DNA of 64,000 nt, from positions 1,302,001 through 1,366,000 of the forward strand of contig NZ_FQWU01000001.1 of the NCBI RefSeq assembly GCF_900129765.1, written 5' to 3'. The notes under the pieces were generated by a model that was not told the origin of the DNA, made no database searches, and worked only from the letters and a program-made list of their open reading frames with translations. The first letter of the stretch is position 1. Each line of letters begins with the position of its first letter. Both the position numbers and the translations under genes were made by a program. Source of the DNA: Massilia sp. CF038. GTDB taxonomy: Bacteria > Pseudomonadota > Gammaproteobacteria > Burkholderiales > Burkholderiaceae_D. Positions 38,497-46,519 of the stretch are shown here, piece by piece.

Positions 38497-40386
38497 ATGA
38501 GCGAAGGGACAGACAGCAACGCAGAACTCGTCAGCGCCGGGGCCAGTGCGGATGCCCGTGCCCAGGTGCTGGCCACCGTGGCCAAGCTGCCCGGTCTGCC
38601 GGGCGTGTACCGCTATTTCGACGCGCAGGACGCGCTGCTGTACGTGGGCAAGGCGCGCGACTTGAAAAAGCGCGTGTCGAGCTACTTCCAGAAGAATTTA
38701 TCCAGCCCGCGCATCGCCATGATGGTCGAACGCATCGCGCGCCTGGAGACCACGGTCACGCACAGCGAGGCCGAAGCGCTGATCCTGGAAAGTAACCTGA
38801 TCAAGACGCTCAAGCCGCGTTTCAACATCCTGTTCCGCGACGATAAATCGTATCCCTATCTGAAGATCACGGGCCAGGACGTGCCGCGCATGGCGTACTA
38901 CCGGGGCGCGGTCGATAAAAAAAGCCAGTACTTCGGCCCTTTCCCCAGCGCCTGGGCGGTCAAGGAATCGATCCAGATCCTGCAAAAAGTATTCATGCTG
39001 CGCACCTGCGAAGACAGCGTGTTTTCCAACCGCACCCGGCCCTGTCTGCTGCACCAGATCGGGCGCTGCAGCGCACCTTGCGTGGACCTGGTCAGCAAAG
39101 AAGACTACAAGGTCGACGTGGACAACGCGGCCAAGTTCCTGCGCGGACGCCAGAGCGAAGTGATGGCCGACCTGGAAGCGAAAATGCACGCCTACGCGGG
39201 CGAGCTCAAATTCGAGCAGGCTGCGGCGGTGCGCAACCAGATCCAGTCGCTCTCGCGCGTGCTGCACCAGCAAAGCATGGACACCGGTGGCGACGCCGAT
39301 GTCGACATCATTGCCGTGGTGGTGCAGGGCGGGCGTGCCTGCGTCAACCTGGCCATGGTGCGCGGCGGGCGCCACCTGGGCGACCGCGCCTATTTCCCAA
39401 CCCAGGTCAGCGACGCCCAGGTGTTTGCCGAGGCATCCATCGAGGTGGAAGTGCTGGCCGCCTTCCTGGCGCAGCATTACAGCGAAAAGTTCGTGCCCGG
39501 CACCCTGATTCTGAATATCGAATTCGACCAGCCAGCCCTGATGCTGGCACTGACCGAGCAGTGCGGGCACCGCATCAACCTGATCTTCCAGCCGCAGGGG
39601 CAGCGCCGCCAGTGGCTGGAAATGGCGCTCAAGGGCGCCGAAATCTCGCTGGCGCGCCTGCTGTCCGAACAAGGCTCGCAGCAGTCGCGCACGCGCGCCC
39701 TGGCCGAGGCCTTGTCGATCGAATCGGAAGACCTGGACACGCTGCGCGTGGAATGCTTCGACATCAGCCACACCCAGGGCGAAGCGACGCAAGCGTCGTG
39801 CGTGGTGTTCCATCACCACGCCATGCAGAACGGCGAATACCGGCGCTACAACATCAACGGCATCACGCCGGGCGACGATTACGCCGCCATGCGCCAGGTG
39901 CTGATGCGCCGCTACGAGAAAGTCGCCGGCGGCGATGGCGTCATGCCCGACGTGGTGCTGATCGACGGCGGCAAAGGCCAGATTGAAATGGCGCGCCAGG
40001 TGTTTGCCGAACTCGGTCTCGATATCAGCCTGATCGTGGGCGTGGCCAAAGGGGAGGGGCGCCGGGTCGGGCTCGAGACGCTGCTGTTTGTCGACGGCCG
40101 CCCGGCCCAGGAGCTGGGCAAGGAGTCGGCCGCGCTGATGCTGGTGGCACTGATTCGCGACGAGGCACACCGCTTTGCCATTACCGGCATGCGCGCCAAA
40201 CGGGCCAAGACGCGCCAGACCTCGCGCCTGGAAGAGATCGAAGGTATCGGCGCCAAGCGCCGGCAAAAGCTGCTGGCCCGCTTTGGCGGCTTGCGCGGCG
40301 TGGTCGACGCCAGTGTGGAAGACTTGATGTCGGTGGAAGGCATCTCCACCGCGCTGGCCGAAGAGATCTACCGCCAGCTGCATTAA
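38497..40386 (+). CDS. uvrC: Excinuclease ABC subunit C
   Basis: 629 aa, full length. The GIY-YIG nuclease is at the N-terminus ([20 protein letters not shown], about 33-52), the UVR motif at about 235-247 ([13 protein letters not shown]), the RNase H-like second nuclease in the middle ([21 protein letters not shown]), and helix-hairpin-helix repeats at the end. UvrC makes both incisions in nucleotide excision repair. It starts 4 bp after acpS. Confidence 0.98.
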   Translation: MSEGTDSNAELVSAGASADARAQVLATVAKLPGLPGVYRYFDAQDALLYVGKARDLKKRVSSYFQKNLSSPRIAMMVERIARLETTVTHSEAEALILESNLIKTLKPRFNILFRDDKSYPYLKITGQDVPRMAYYRGAVDKKSQYFGPFPSAWAVKESIQILQKVFMLRTCEDSVFSNRTRPCLLHQIGRCSAPCVDLVSKEDYKVDVDNAAKFLRGRQSEVMADLEAKMHAYAGELKFEQAAAVRNQIQSLSRVLHQQSMDTGGDADVDIIAVVVQGGRACVNLAMVRGGRHLGDRAYFPTQVSDAQVFAEASIEVEVLAAFLAQHYSEKFVPGTLILNIEFDQPALMLALTEQCGHRINLIFQPQGQRRQWLEMALKGAEISLARLLSEQGSQQSRTRALAEALSIESEDLDTLRVECFDISHTQGEATQASCVVFHHHAMQNGEYRRYNINGITPGDDYAAMRQVLMRRYEKVAGGDGVMPDVVLIDGGKGQIEMARQVFAELGLDISLIVGVAKGEGRRVGLETLLFVDGRPAQELGKESAALMLVALIRDEAHRFAITGMRAKRAKTRQTSRLEEIEGIGAKRRQKLLARFGGLRGVVDASVEDLMSVEGISTALAEEIYRQLH

Positions 40387-40469
40387 CTCTGGCGAACTGG
40401 TGCAATATGCATTAGCAAGGTAGACTAGCGGCGCATGTATCCATAACGCTTAACCAAGTCCGCGCCTTT

Positions 40470-41054
40470 ATGCCTTTTAATATCCCGATTCTTCTGACCT
40501 GGTTGCGTGTTGCCCTGATTCCCCTGGTGGTGGGCGTGTACTACCTGCCGATCCACTGGCTGCCGCGGCATGACCAGGACCTGGCCGCCACGATTGTGTT
40601 TGTGGTCGCCGCCATCACCGACTGGTTCGATGGCTTTCTGGCGCGGCGCTGGAATCAGACCTCTGCCTTTGGCGCGTTTCTCGATCCCGTTGCCGACAAG
40701 CTGATGGTCGCTGGCGCGCTGCTGGTGCTGGTGCATTTGCAGCGGGTCGACTACTTCATCGCGTTCATCATCATTGGGCGCGAGATCACCATCTCCGCGC
40801 TGCGCGAATGGATGGCCCAGATCGGCGCTTCGCGTTCGGTGGCGGTCAGCTCGATCGGCAAAATCAAGACGGCGGCGCAAATGAGCGCCATCCCCATGCT
40901 GCTGTTCGATAACTGGCTGTTTGGCGTGTTCCACACGCGCCGTTTGGGCGACTACCTGATGATTCTGGCAGCCGTGTTGACGGTATGGTCCATGTTTTAT
41001 TACATGCGCCTGGCCTGGCCGCTGATCAAAGAGAAGGCCGGCGATACTTTGTGA
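40470..41054 (+). CDS. pgsA: CDP-diacylglycerol--glycerol-3-phosphate 3-phosphatidyltransferase
   Basis: 194 aa with about four or five membrane helices. The CDP-alcohol phosphatidyltransferase motif is complete: DWFDGFLARRW then GAFLDPVADKL (DG-x2-AR-x8-G-x3-D-x3-D). It makes phosphatidylglycerol phosphate. It follows uvrC and precedes tRNA genes, an arrangement also seen in other proteobacteria. Confidence 0.97.
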   Translation: MPFNIPILLTWLRVALIPLVVGVYYLPIHWLPRHDQDLAATIVFVVAAITDWFDGFLARRWNQTSAFGAFLDPVADKLMVAGALLVLVHLQRVDYFIAFIIIGREITISALREWMAQIGASRSVAVSSIGKIKTAAQMSAIPMLLFDNWLFGVFHTRRLGDYLMILAAVLTVWSMFYYMRLAWPLIKEKAGDTL

Positions 41055-41074
41055 AATTGTCAGGGCCCCTTACC

Positions 41075-41102
41075 TTGACAAGCCGCTCAGATCGTCTATA
41101 AT
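41075..41102 (+). promoter_or_regulatory. Consensus sigma-70 promoter for the tRNA cluster
   Basis: TTGACA (41075-41080), a 16-nt spacer and TATAAT (41097-41102) match the sigma-70 consensus at every hexamer position. It ends 19 bp before the first tRNA-Gly, as expected for strong stable-RNA transcription. Confidence 0.93.
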
Positions 41103-41121
41103 GCCTGCCTGTTGTGACGAC

Positions 41122-41197
41122 GCGGGAGTAGCTCAGTTGGTAGAGCGCAACCTTGCCAAGGTTGAGGTCGAGAGTTCGAGACTCTTCTCCCGCTCCA
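41122..41197 (+). tRNA. tRNA-Gly (GCC), copy 1
   Basis: 76 nt including an encoded CCA (positions 41195-41197). The acceptor stem GCGGGAG pairs with CTCCCGC, and the anticodon loop TTGCCAA has GCC at 41155-41157. It is the first of three identical copies. Confidence 0.98.
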
Positions 41198-41270
41198 GAA
41201 ATTTGGAGCATGTCGTAGGTTATCCTTGGAATGCTGGTCGGTTTCTGCGATAATCGTTGTCTTGCAAAAT

Positions 41271-41346
41271 GCGGGAGTAGCTCAGTTGGTAGAGCGCAAC
41301 CTTGCCAAGGTTGAGGTCGAGAGTTCGAGACTCTTCTCCCGCTCCA
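41271..41346 (+). tRNA. tRNA-Gly (GCC), copy 2
   Basis: Identical over all 76 nt to the copy at 41122, with encoded CCA. The spacer between copies 1 and 2 (73 nt) is unrelated to the spacer before copy 3. Confidence 0.98.
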
Positions 41347-41390
41347 GATTATCTGGGCAGGCAAAAGTGGTAAAAATGTAAGGCTCCAAT

Positions 41391-41466
41391 GCGGGAGTAG
41401 CTCAGTTGGTAGAGCGCAACCTTGCCAAGGTTGAGGTCGAGAGTTCGAGACTCTTCTCCCGCTCCA
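41391..41466 (+). tRNA. tRNA-Gly (GCC), copy 3
   Basis: Identical over 76 nt to the two preceding copies. Three copies in tandem suggest gene dosage for a heavily used GGC/GGT codon pair in this GC-rich genome. Confidence 0.98.
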
Positions 41467-41472
41467 GAATTC

Positions 41473-41500
41473 AAAAGGGAAGCCTGGCTTCCTTTTTTTT
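41473..41500 (+). terminator. Terminator after tRNA-Gly cluster
   Basis: An AAAAGGGAAGC arm pairs with GCTTCCTTTT around a 3-nt loop and runs into an eight-T tract. It separates the tRNA-Gly unit from tRNA-Cys, although read-through into tRNA-Cys 28 nt downstream is possible. Confidence 0.85.
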
Positions 41501-41528
41501 ACTCCGCAAGGAGTAGCGCAAGTCCTCT

Positions 41529-41602
41529 GGCGAGGTAGCAAAGAGGTTATGCAGCGGCCTGCAAAGCCGTTTAGACGGGTTCGATTCCCGTCCTCGCCTC
41601 CA
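41529..41602 (+). tRNA. tRNA-Cys (GCA), integration target
   Basis: 74 nt with encoded CCA. The acceptor stem GGCGAGG pairs with CCTCGCC and the loop CTGCAAA carries anticodon GCA. Its 3' part from position 27 onward, plus the following terminator, is duplicated at 43590, marking it as an integration site. Confidence 0.97.
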
Positions 41603-41648
41603 GAATAAAAATAGCCCACCGATGCGTGGGCTATTTTTTTGTCTGTAG
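41555..41648 (+). repeat. Left direct repeat (tRNA-Cys 3' part plus terminator)
   Basis: 94 bp identical at 92 positions to 43590-43683, 2,035 bp downstream. The two differences are A41584/G43619 in the T arm and G41626/A43661 in the terminator loop. It covers the last 48 nt of tRNA-Cys and its terminator, typical of an attachment-site duplication. Confidence 0.88.
41606..41640 (+). terminator. Terminator of tRNA-Cys
   Basis: AAAAATAGCCCAC pairs with GTGGGCTATTTTT around the loop CGATGC, ending in a T-run. Related stems recur at 43641 and 46329. Confidence 0.92.
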
Positions 41649-41670
41649 GGGTTTCAATTTGCTGCTGCCA

Positions 41671-41797
41671 TTCGGGCTGAAGTACGATTGCCGGGACTGA
41701 CCCCGGTGTTGTTCGGGCTGAAGTACGATTGCCGGGACTGACCCCGGTGTTGCGTTCGGGCTGAAGTACGATTGCCGGGACTGACCCCGGTGTTGCG
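41671..41797. repeat. Three tandem 41-43 bp repeats
   Basis: Copies at 41671-41711, 41712-41754 and 41755-41797 are nearly identical, each with the core CGATTGCCGGGACTGACCCC and a short internal CCGGG/CCCGG palindrome. Two diverged copies and one partial copy occur at 46388-46480. There are no spacers, so this is not a CRISPR array. Confidence 0.9.
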
Positions 41798-42044
41798 CAA
41801 AGGCGAATTTGGACTCGCAGACTATGTATGGTACGCCGGGTTGAATCCAACGCAGCAATTTGTTGGTAGTTATCGCATCGACATCCTCCCTGTAAGGGAT
41901 GAGCAGATCAGGTTCGAGCTCAGCAACAATTCGAGCATGAAGTCATTCCTTTATGGGATTGGTCCTGCTTGGGAGCGTGGGACGGCAGCGCCGTTCGGGA
42001 ACATGCGGCAGACCTATTCTTTGACCGAAGAGGTGAAGCGATGA
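41798..42044 (+). pseudogene. 3' remnant of a truncated gene
   Basis: The reading frame from the end of the repeat array to the stop at 42044 encodes about 80 residues that look protein-like (GLADYVWYAGLNPTQQ; WERGTAAPFGNMRQTY). It has no proper start: upstream the frame runs through the repeats. The stop overlaps the start of the next lipoprotein gene (ATGA), so the pair was once translationally coupled. I do not recognise the domain. Coupling of a large protein to a small lipoprotein resembles toxin/immunity pairs, but that is inference. Confidence 0.55.
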
Positions 42045-42400
42045 AACGGTTGATGATACTGGTGGTCCTAGTGGCGGCCGTGACGGGGTGCTCGAAGCAA
42101 CCTATCACCCCGGTCGGCACGTATTTGCTTGATACCGCAGGGAAGTCAATCACGCTGGCGGTTCAAGGTGATGGTAACTATTCCCTGAAAGTCAGCGAGC
42201 CGGGTAGGCAGACCAACGAAATTCGAGGGCATTGGCAAGACGAAGACGGGACAGGAAGTTCGATTTCTTTCTCTGGAATCATTTGGGAAGGAACCGATCC
42301 GCGAGCAGGGAATGGCTTCTGGAAAGCGACAATTGAAGGGCCATCGCAAAAGATCTGTCTCGATGGCGAAGGGATAGTCTGTTTTGCGCGAAGTAAATAG
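42041..42400 (+). CDS. Small lipoprotein, unknown function
   Basis: 119 aa from ATG 42041 after GAGGTGAAGCG. The N-terminus MKRLMILVVLVAAVTGCSKQ is a clear lipoprotein signal with Cys at residue 17. The mature part is a small, probably beta-rich domain with Trp, Gly and two Cys near the end (ICLDGEGIVCF). It overlaps the truncated frame upstream by 4 bp. It may be an orphaned immunity-type or accessory lipoprotein; I do not recognise the family. Confidence 0.8.
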   Translation: MKRLMILVVLVAAVTGCSKQPITPVGTYLLDTAGKSITLAVQGDGNYSLKVSEPGRQTNEIRGHWQDEDGTGSSISFSGIIWEGTDPRAGNGFWKATIEGPSQKICLDGEGIVCFARSK

Positions 42401-43028
42401 CGCCCAGAACGCGCTTGCCGGTACGGGCCATTTCTTGGGTTACGAAACGGATCTGTCATGGAGTTGCCGAGTTCCGTGCCATGGCAGGATGTCTTGCGCG
42501 ATTTATGAGAACGCCGTGGCATAGCGTGAACCGCACTGCGTGCCCGAATATGGAAGTACAGGGTCTGTGCTGCCGAGTCGAAACAGGCCCGGACATGAAG
42601 AGGCGGCCTCTCCAGCAAAAATTTGGCGCTTTTCGCTAGTGAATTTCGAACTCTTACAGAAAATTTCACCGAGTCAGTGAATTCACAGAAAACTGCAATG
42701 TCAGCGACTACCCTTGCAAAACTTGCGTACATATTAGTTGCCATAACGCTATTGGGAAACGCTACTAGTAATTAGAGGCTGGAAGCCGCATGAGTAAAAT
42801 GAGAACCAAGCTCCGCTTGTGGCCGATCGCTGCCGATTGTATTCGAAGGAGCAGGCGCCTCGAAGATTTTATCGACCGTAACCTGCTGATTTTTCTGACA
42901 GCACAACGGCTAGCCCAGCCGTTGTGTAGTCACCGCTGTTGCCGGCGTGCTATCTCCATAGGCGGCGCGAACGAACATCTACTTTTGATGTAGGACGTTC
43001 TTTTATTGAAGTTATTCGCGAGAGTAAA
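42401..43028. other. No supported gene (628 bp)
   Basis: Only short, low-quality frames occur here. A perfect 10-bp inverted repeat, CACAACGGCT / AGCCGTTGTG with a 5-nt loop, lies at 42902-42926. Base composition is more AT-rich than in the core genome. It is probably decayed island DNA. Confidence 0.6.
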
Positions 43029-43310
43029 ATGGATTTTGCGAAGTTGAGTTTTGAATTGCACTCCAAGATATGCATGGTCCTTGGGCGACAAGTTCTCGAG
43101 TCAGAGAGCAGTGAAGTTGCATCATTCGAAAATTTTTCAGAGAATGATATTAAAGAATTTCGCATGCTAGGTAGAATTAGTGCAGTGTTGGCGATCTCGT
43201 TTATTCGTTTTAGATTGGCCCCAAAGTTCGATTTAAATACGGTTACATCCTATTACGCAACCGTCGTCCAGCAACGGTTTTCCTTGAACGAGTGGCGAGC
43301 GATGGATTAG
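43029..43310 (+). CDS. Small hypothetical protein of low GC
   Basis: 93 aa from ATG 43029 with GAGAG 5 nt upstream. The frame uses AT-rich codons unlike the core genome and encodes a soluble helical protein (MDFAKLSFELHSKICMVLG at the start, RFSLNEWRAMD at the end). I do not recognise it. It lies between the two tRNA-Cys repeats, so it is cargo of the integrated segment; an orphan immunity-like role is possible but unproven. Confidence 0.55.
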   Translation: MDFAKLSFELHSKICMVLGRQVLESESSEVASFENFSENDIKEFRMLGRISAVLAISFIRFRLAPKFDLNTVTSYYATVVQQRFSLNEWRAMD

Positions 43311-43589
43311 GGCACCTCGCAGGTATGTGCGGAGTCATGGGCGCACACCTTCAAGCGTCATCCAGCCGCCGGGTAGGCGACCGCGTCATAATGAATTTAT
43401 ATGGTTTAAGAAGTGTTGTAGCTGCGCGTGGGTAGGCGCATGGGTAAAGGAGTCAATTTTTGTGTCATTCGTCGGGGGGCTAGGCGGAGACGGTCCCCGC
43501 CAAACGATTGGTGGAAGCTGTTTTTGACCGAGCTCAAGAGGCTGAAAGTGTGGTGATCGCCTAACTAGATGATTCAAGAGGAGGGGAAA

Positions 43590-43683
43590 CGGCCTGCAAA
43601 GCCGTTTAGACGGGTTCGGTTCCCGTCCTCGCCTCCAGAATAAAAATAGCCCACCGATGCATGGGCTATTTTTTTGTCTGTAG
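43590..43683 (+). repeat. Right direct repeat: displaced 3' half of tRNA-Cys plus terminator
   Basis: This copy starts inside the anticodon stem (CGGCCTGCAAAGCCG), includes the T arm and CCA, then the terminator stem and GTCTGTAG. It lacks a 5' half, so it cannot make a tRNA. It marks the far boundary of an insertion in the tRNA-Cys gene at 41529. Confidence 0.88.
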
Positions 43684-43774
43684 CGGTTCAATTTGCCACC
43701 GCTCCCATCCGCAATACCTACGCAAATTCCAGACCCAAGGTCTGGCTGTGAGTGAGGTAATAATCGGAGTCAAA

Positions 43775-44083
43775 ATGAAACGGGAAAACGCTGAGTATTT
43801 AACAAAGGCTTTTTTGCAGATAAGCGCGGATTTAAATGCGATTACCTACGACTACAGAGAAGATTGCGGTGAAGCAGACCCGGAATATCTAAAGTTCAGG
43901 AAAAGTGTTGGTCAAGTACTCGGTACCTTTTACATGGATATTATGATGCGCGTCTTCAAGGATTTCCCGGATTTGGAGCCGGAAGAGCTGCGAGACTGTG
44001 ACGAGGACGGTGCAGATAGTGAAGACCAGGAGCGAGCTCGTGGTGGGCTTAGTGTCGACGGGCCCAAGGAAATTGATCTGTAA
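43775..44083 (+). CDS. Small acidic hypothetical protein
   Basis: 102 aa from ATG 43775, with CGGAG 6 nt upstream. The sequence is helical and acidic (MKRENAEYLTKAFLQISADL at the start; FKDFPDLEPEELRDCDEDG toward the end). Codon use is less GC-rich than that of the neighbouring peptidase. I do not recognise the family. It lies just outside the right repeat. Confidence 0.6.
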   Translation: MKRENAEYLTKAFLQISADLNAITYDYREDCGEADPEYLKFRKSVGQVLGTFYMDIMMRVFKDFPDLEPEELRDCDEDGADSEDQERARGGLSVDGPKEIDL

Positions 44084-44120
44084 CCAGCGCGCAAGGACCA
44101 CGCATTGGGATACGCACGCC

Positions 44121-46316
44121 ATGTTTGAGCATGTCAAACTTCTGTTTGCCTTGCTGCTTGCCAGCGGCATATTCAGCCAGGCGCACGCTGCCAACGAGGC
44201 TCTGGTCGATACCGCCCGCCTCTGGAGCACCGTGAAATATACCCATCCCGCGCTGGCCGATGGCCGGATCGATTGGGATCAGGCCTTGGTCGATGCCATG
44301 CCAGCGCTGGCGGGTGCCGACGATCTGCCAGCCTCGACGGCGGCAGTGGCCCGGCTCATGGCGCCACTGGGCGATGCTTCCTTGCGCATCCATGCAGCCG
44401 AAGTCCCGGCGCTGCTGAACTGGCCGGCAGGCAGGCCCGATGTGGAATGGTTGCCTGGGGCTGTCGCGCTGCTGCATTTGCATGGGGGGCAGCCGATCGA
44501 GCTGGCCCGCTTTGACAAGCTGGGCAGTGCCCGCAAACTCATTCTCGACTTGCGTCCTGCCACCGGCGCGCGCCACAGAGGGTGGGAGCGTTCGCTGCAG
44601 GCCCTTTTGTCGCGCTTCATTGATCAAACGGTGGAACTGCCGGCACTGCGCTACCGCCTGGCTTCCGGACCGCGCCCCAGCATCGAAGGCTGGGAGGGTT
44701 TGCCTGGCGCGTTCATCACGACCGAGGCGGACCTGCTGGTGCCGATCGCCGGCAGCAAGGCATGTCCGATGGTGGTAATTGTCAACGACAGCGAGCCGGT
44801 GCCGAAAGCCATTTTGGCCCTGCAACGGGCGGGACGGGCGCAGATCGTCGCGGAAGGGGCGACCCACATTCGCAGCGGCCCGCTGCAAACGGTGCACATG
44901 GGTGGCATGACCGTGGAGTTCAGTGCGGGCGAGCTGGTGTCGCGCGCCGGACGCGTGCGGGTTGCCGCCGATGTCGTGCTGGCACAGGATCGTGGTGTCG
45001 GTGCCGCCAGTGGACCGGTGCGGGCAGCGCTGCGTCTGTTGGGCAGCAAGCGGCGCGCCGCTGGCACTGTCAAGAACGAGGCCGCGGCGTTTCCAGTGCG
45101 TCGCGACGAACCGGAATATCGCGATATGGCCTATCCTGCCCTGGCCTGGCGGAGGCTGGCAGCGATCAAGCTGTGGGCCGTGATGGATCGGCATTTTCCA
45201 GCCAAGCGGTGGATGAGTACGTCTTGGGACGAGGCGCTGGCCACCTGCCTTGAGCGCATGGAAGACGTGCGCGATGCACATGAGTACGGGCGGGCGCTGG
45301 AAGACATGGCCGCCAAACTCGACGATAGTCACGTGGGCGTCTACAGCCGGGCACTGAACCTGGGCCGGGGCAAGGGCATCCTGGGTGTGCGCATTGACCA
45401 TGTCGAGGGCCGCTTTGTGGTTACGGGCTTTGCCGACACGGCGTTAGCGTCTACCGGCACTGTGCATATCGGCGACGAAGTGATGGCAATTGACGGCGAA
45501 CAATTTGGCGAGCGCGTCTCGCGCCTGGCGCCCCGGATCGCCGCCTCTACGGCGGCAGGCAAGATCCGCAAGACCATCGCACGAGTGCTTCTCGGCCCGA
45601 TTGATGGCATCGTTTCGCTTGACCTGGCAGGCGCGGATGGTCAAGTGCGGCGACTCACGCTGCGCCGCGGCGCGGCCATGGACGAGGGTCCGCTGCGCAC
45701 CGCAAGGCCGAGTGTCGAAGTCCTGGATGGCAATGTTGGGTACGTCGACCTGGATCGGCTGATGCCGTCGGAGGTTGACGCCATGTTCGAGACGATCAAG
45801 AACACGCGGGCCGTGATCTTTGACATGCGTGGCTATCCTCACGGTGTGGCCCATGCAATCGCGCCGCGCCTGAATGTCCTCGCGGCGGCCACAGGCGCCG
45901 TCAGTTTCCAGAATCTCGTGACGGCAATGCCGCTTGGCAAAGGCGTTCAGCTGGCGTTCCCATCTGTATTTGAACCGGCCACGGCACCGCTCTACCGGGG
46001 AAAAGTGATCATGCTGATCGACGAACGTACCCAGAGCCAGGCTGAGGACCTGGCTTTGGACTTGGAGGCGGTAGCGCCCATCACATTTGTTGGGACACCG
46101 AGCGCAGGGGCCGATGGTGACCTGCGGCAAATTGCCCTGCCTGGCTGGGTGTATGTCTCGTTTTCCGGTTACGAAGTCACCCATGCAGATGGCGCCCAAT
46201 TGCAGCGTGTCGGCGTGACGCCCCATGTACATGTCGCACCGACCCTGGACGGTATCCGGGCCGGGCGTGACGAAGTGCTGGAGCGGGCGCATGCGATGGG
46301 GGAGCAAGCCCGATAG
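44121..46316 (+). CDS. Secreted S41-family peptidase with PDZ domain
   Basis: 731 aa from ATG 44121. A signal peptide (hydrophobic 7-20, cleavage after AHA near 24) is followed by a long N-terminal region, a PDZ domain at about 416-510 (GILGVRIDHVEG) and a tail-specific-protease core at about 532-715. The core has GYVDLDRL, VIFDMRGYP, IDERTQSQAEDLA with the likely nucleophile Ser639, and GTPSAGADGD. S41 peptidases cleave proteins near the C-terminus in the periplasm. The start lacks a strong ribosome site but is fixed by the signal peptide. An altered terminator stem follows. Confidence 0.85.
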   Translation: MFEHVKLLFALLLASGIFSQAHAANEALVDTARLWSTVKYTHPALADGRIDWDQALVDAMPALAGADDLPASTAAVARLMAPLGDASLRIHAAEVPALLNWPAGRPDVEWLPGAVALLHLHGGQPIELARFDKLGSARKLILDLRPATGARHRGWERSLQALLSRFIDQTVELPALRYRLASGPRPSIEGWEGLPGAFITTEADLLVPIAGSKACPMVVIVNDSEPVPKAILALQRAGRAQIVAEGATHIRSGPLQTVHMGGMTVEFSAGELVSRAGRVRVAADVVLAQDRGVGAASGPVRAALRLLGSKRRAAGTVKNEAAAFPVRRDEPEYRDMAYPALAWRRLAAIKLWAVMDRHFPAKRWMSTSWDEALATCLERMEDVRDAHEYGRALEDMAAKLDDSHVGVYSRALNLGRGKGILGVRIDHVEGRFVVTGFADTALASTGTVHIGDEVMAIDGEQFGERVSRLAPRIAASTAAGKIRKTIARVLLGPIDGIVSLDLAGADGQVRRLTLRRGAAMDEGPLRTARPSVEVLDGNVGYVDLDRLMPSEVDAMFETIKNTRAVIFDMRGYPHGVAHAIAPRLNVLAAATGAVSFQNLVTAMPLGKGVQLAFPSVFEPATAPLYRGKVIMLIDERTQSQAEDLALDLEAVAPITFVGTPSAGADGDLRQIALPGWVYVSFSGYEVTHADGAQLQRVGVTPHVHVAPTLDGIRAGRDEVLERAHAMGEQAR

Positions 46317-46328
46317 GCGTGACACAAG

Positions 46329-46359
46329 AATAGCCCACCGATGCGTGGACTATTTTTTT
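46329..46359 (+). terminator. Diverged copy of the tRNA-Cys terminator
   Basis: ATAGCCCAC and GTGGACTAT (one mismatch) enclose CGATGC and run into TTTTTTT, 12 bp after the S41 stop. The stem, loop and following TGTAGGGTTTCAATTTG closely match 41606-41661, so this is a third copy of that segment rather than an unrelated terminator. Confidence 0.8.
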
Positions 46360-46387
46360 GTGTAGGGTTTCAATTTGTTCCTGCCGT

Positions 46388-46480
46388 TTGAGCTGAAGGA
46401 CGATTGCCGGGACTGACCCCGGCATTTTGACCCCGGCATTGTTGAGCTGAAGGACGATTGCCGGGACTGACCCCGGCATT
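46388..46480. repeat. Second block of the 41-43 bp repeat
   Basis: Two full copies (46388-46426 and 46441-46480) and a partial one between them carry GACGATTGCCGGGACTGACC as in the first block, with TGAGCTGAAGG in place of CGGGCTGAAGT. The preceding leader also matches the first block. Confidence 0.85.
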
Positions 46481-46519
46481 GTTTGCATACTTGCGGAGAT
46501 GCTTTTTAGGGGAACTGAT

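Noticed and set aside
41671-41797. CRISPR array
   Set aside because: The three 41-43 bp units are directly adjacent with no spacers, and no cas gene is present.
41772-42044. Complete 90-aa gene starting in the repeat array
   Set aside because: The first residues come from the repeat sequence itself; only the part after about 41798 looks like protein, so it was called a remnant.
42415-42639. 74-aa frame
   Set aside because: It has unlikely composition, no ribosome site and no similarity to any pattern I know.
43590-43637. Second functional tRNA-Cys
   Set aside because: Only the 3' 48 nt is present; the acceptor 5' strand and D arm are missing.
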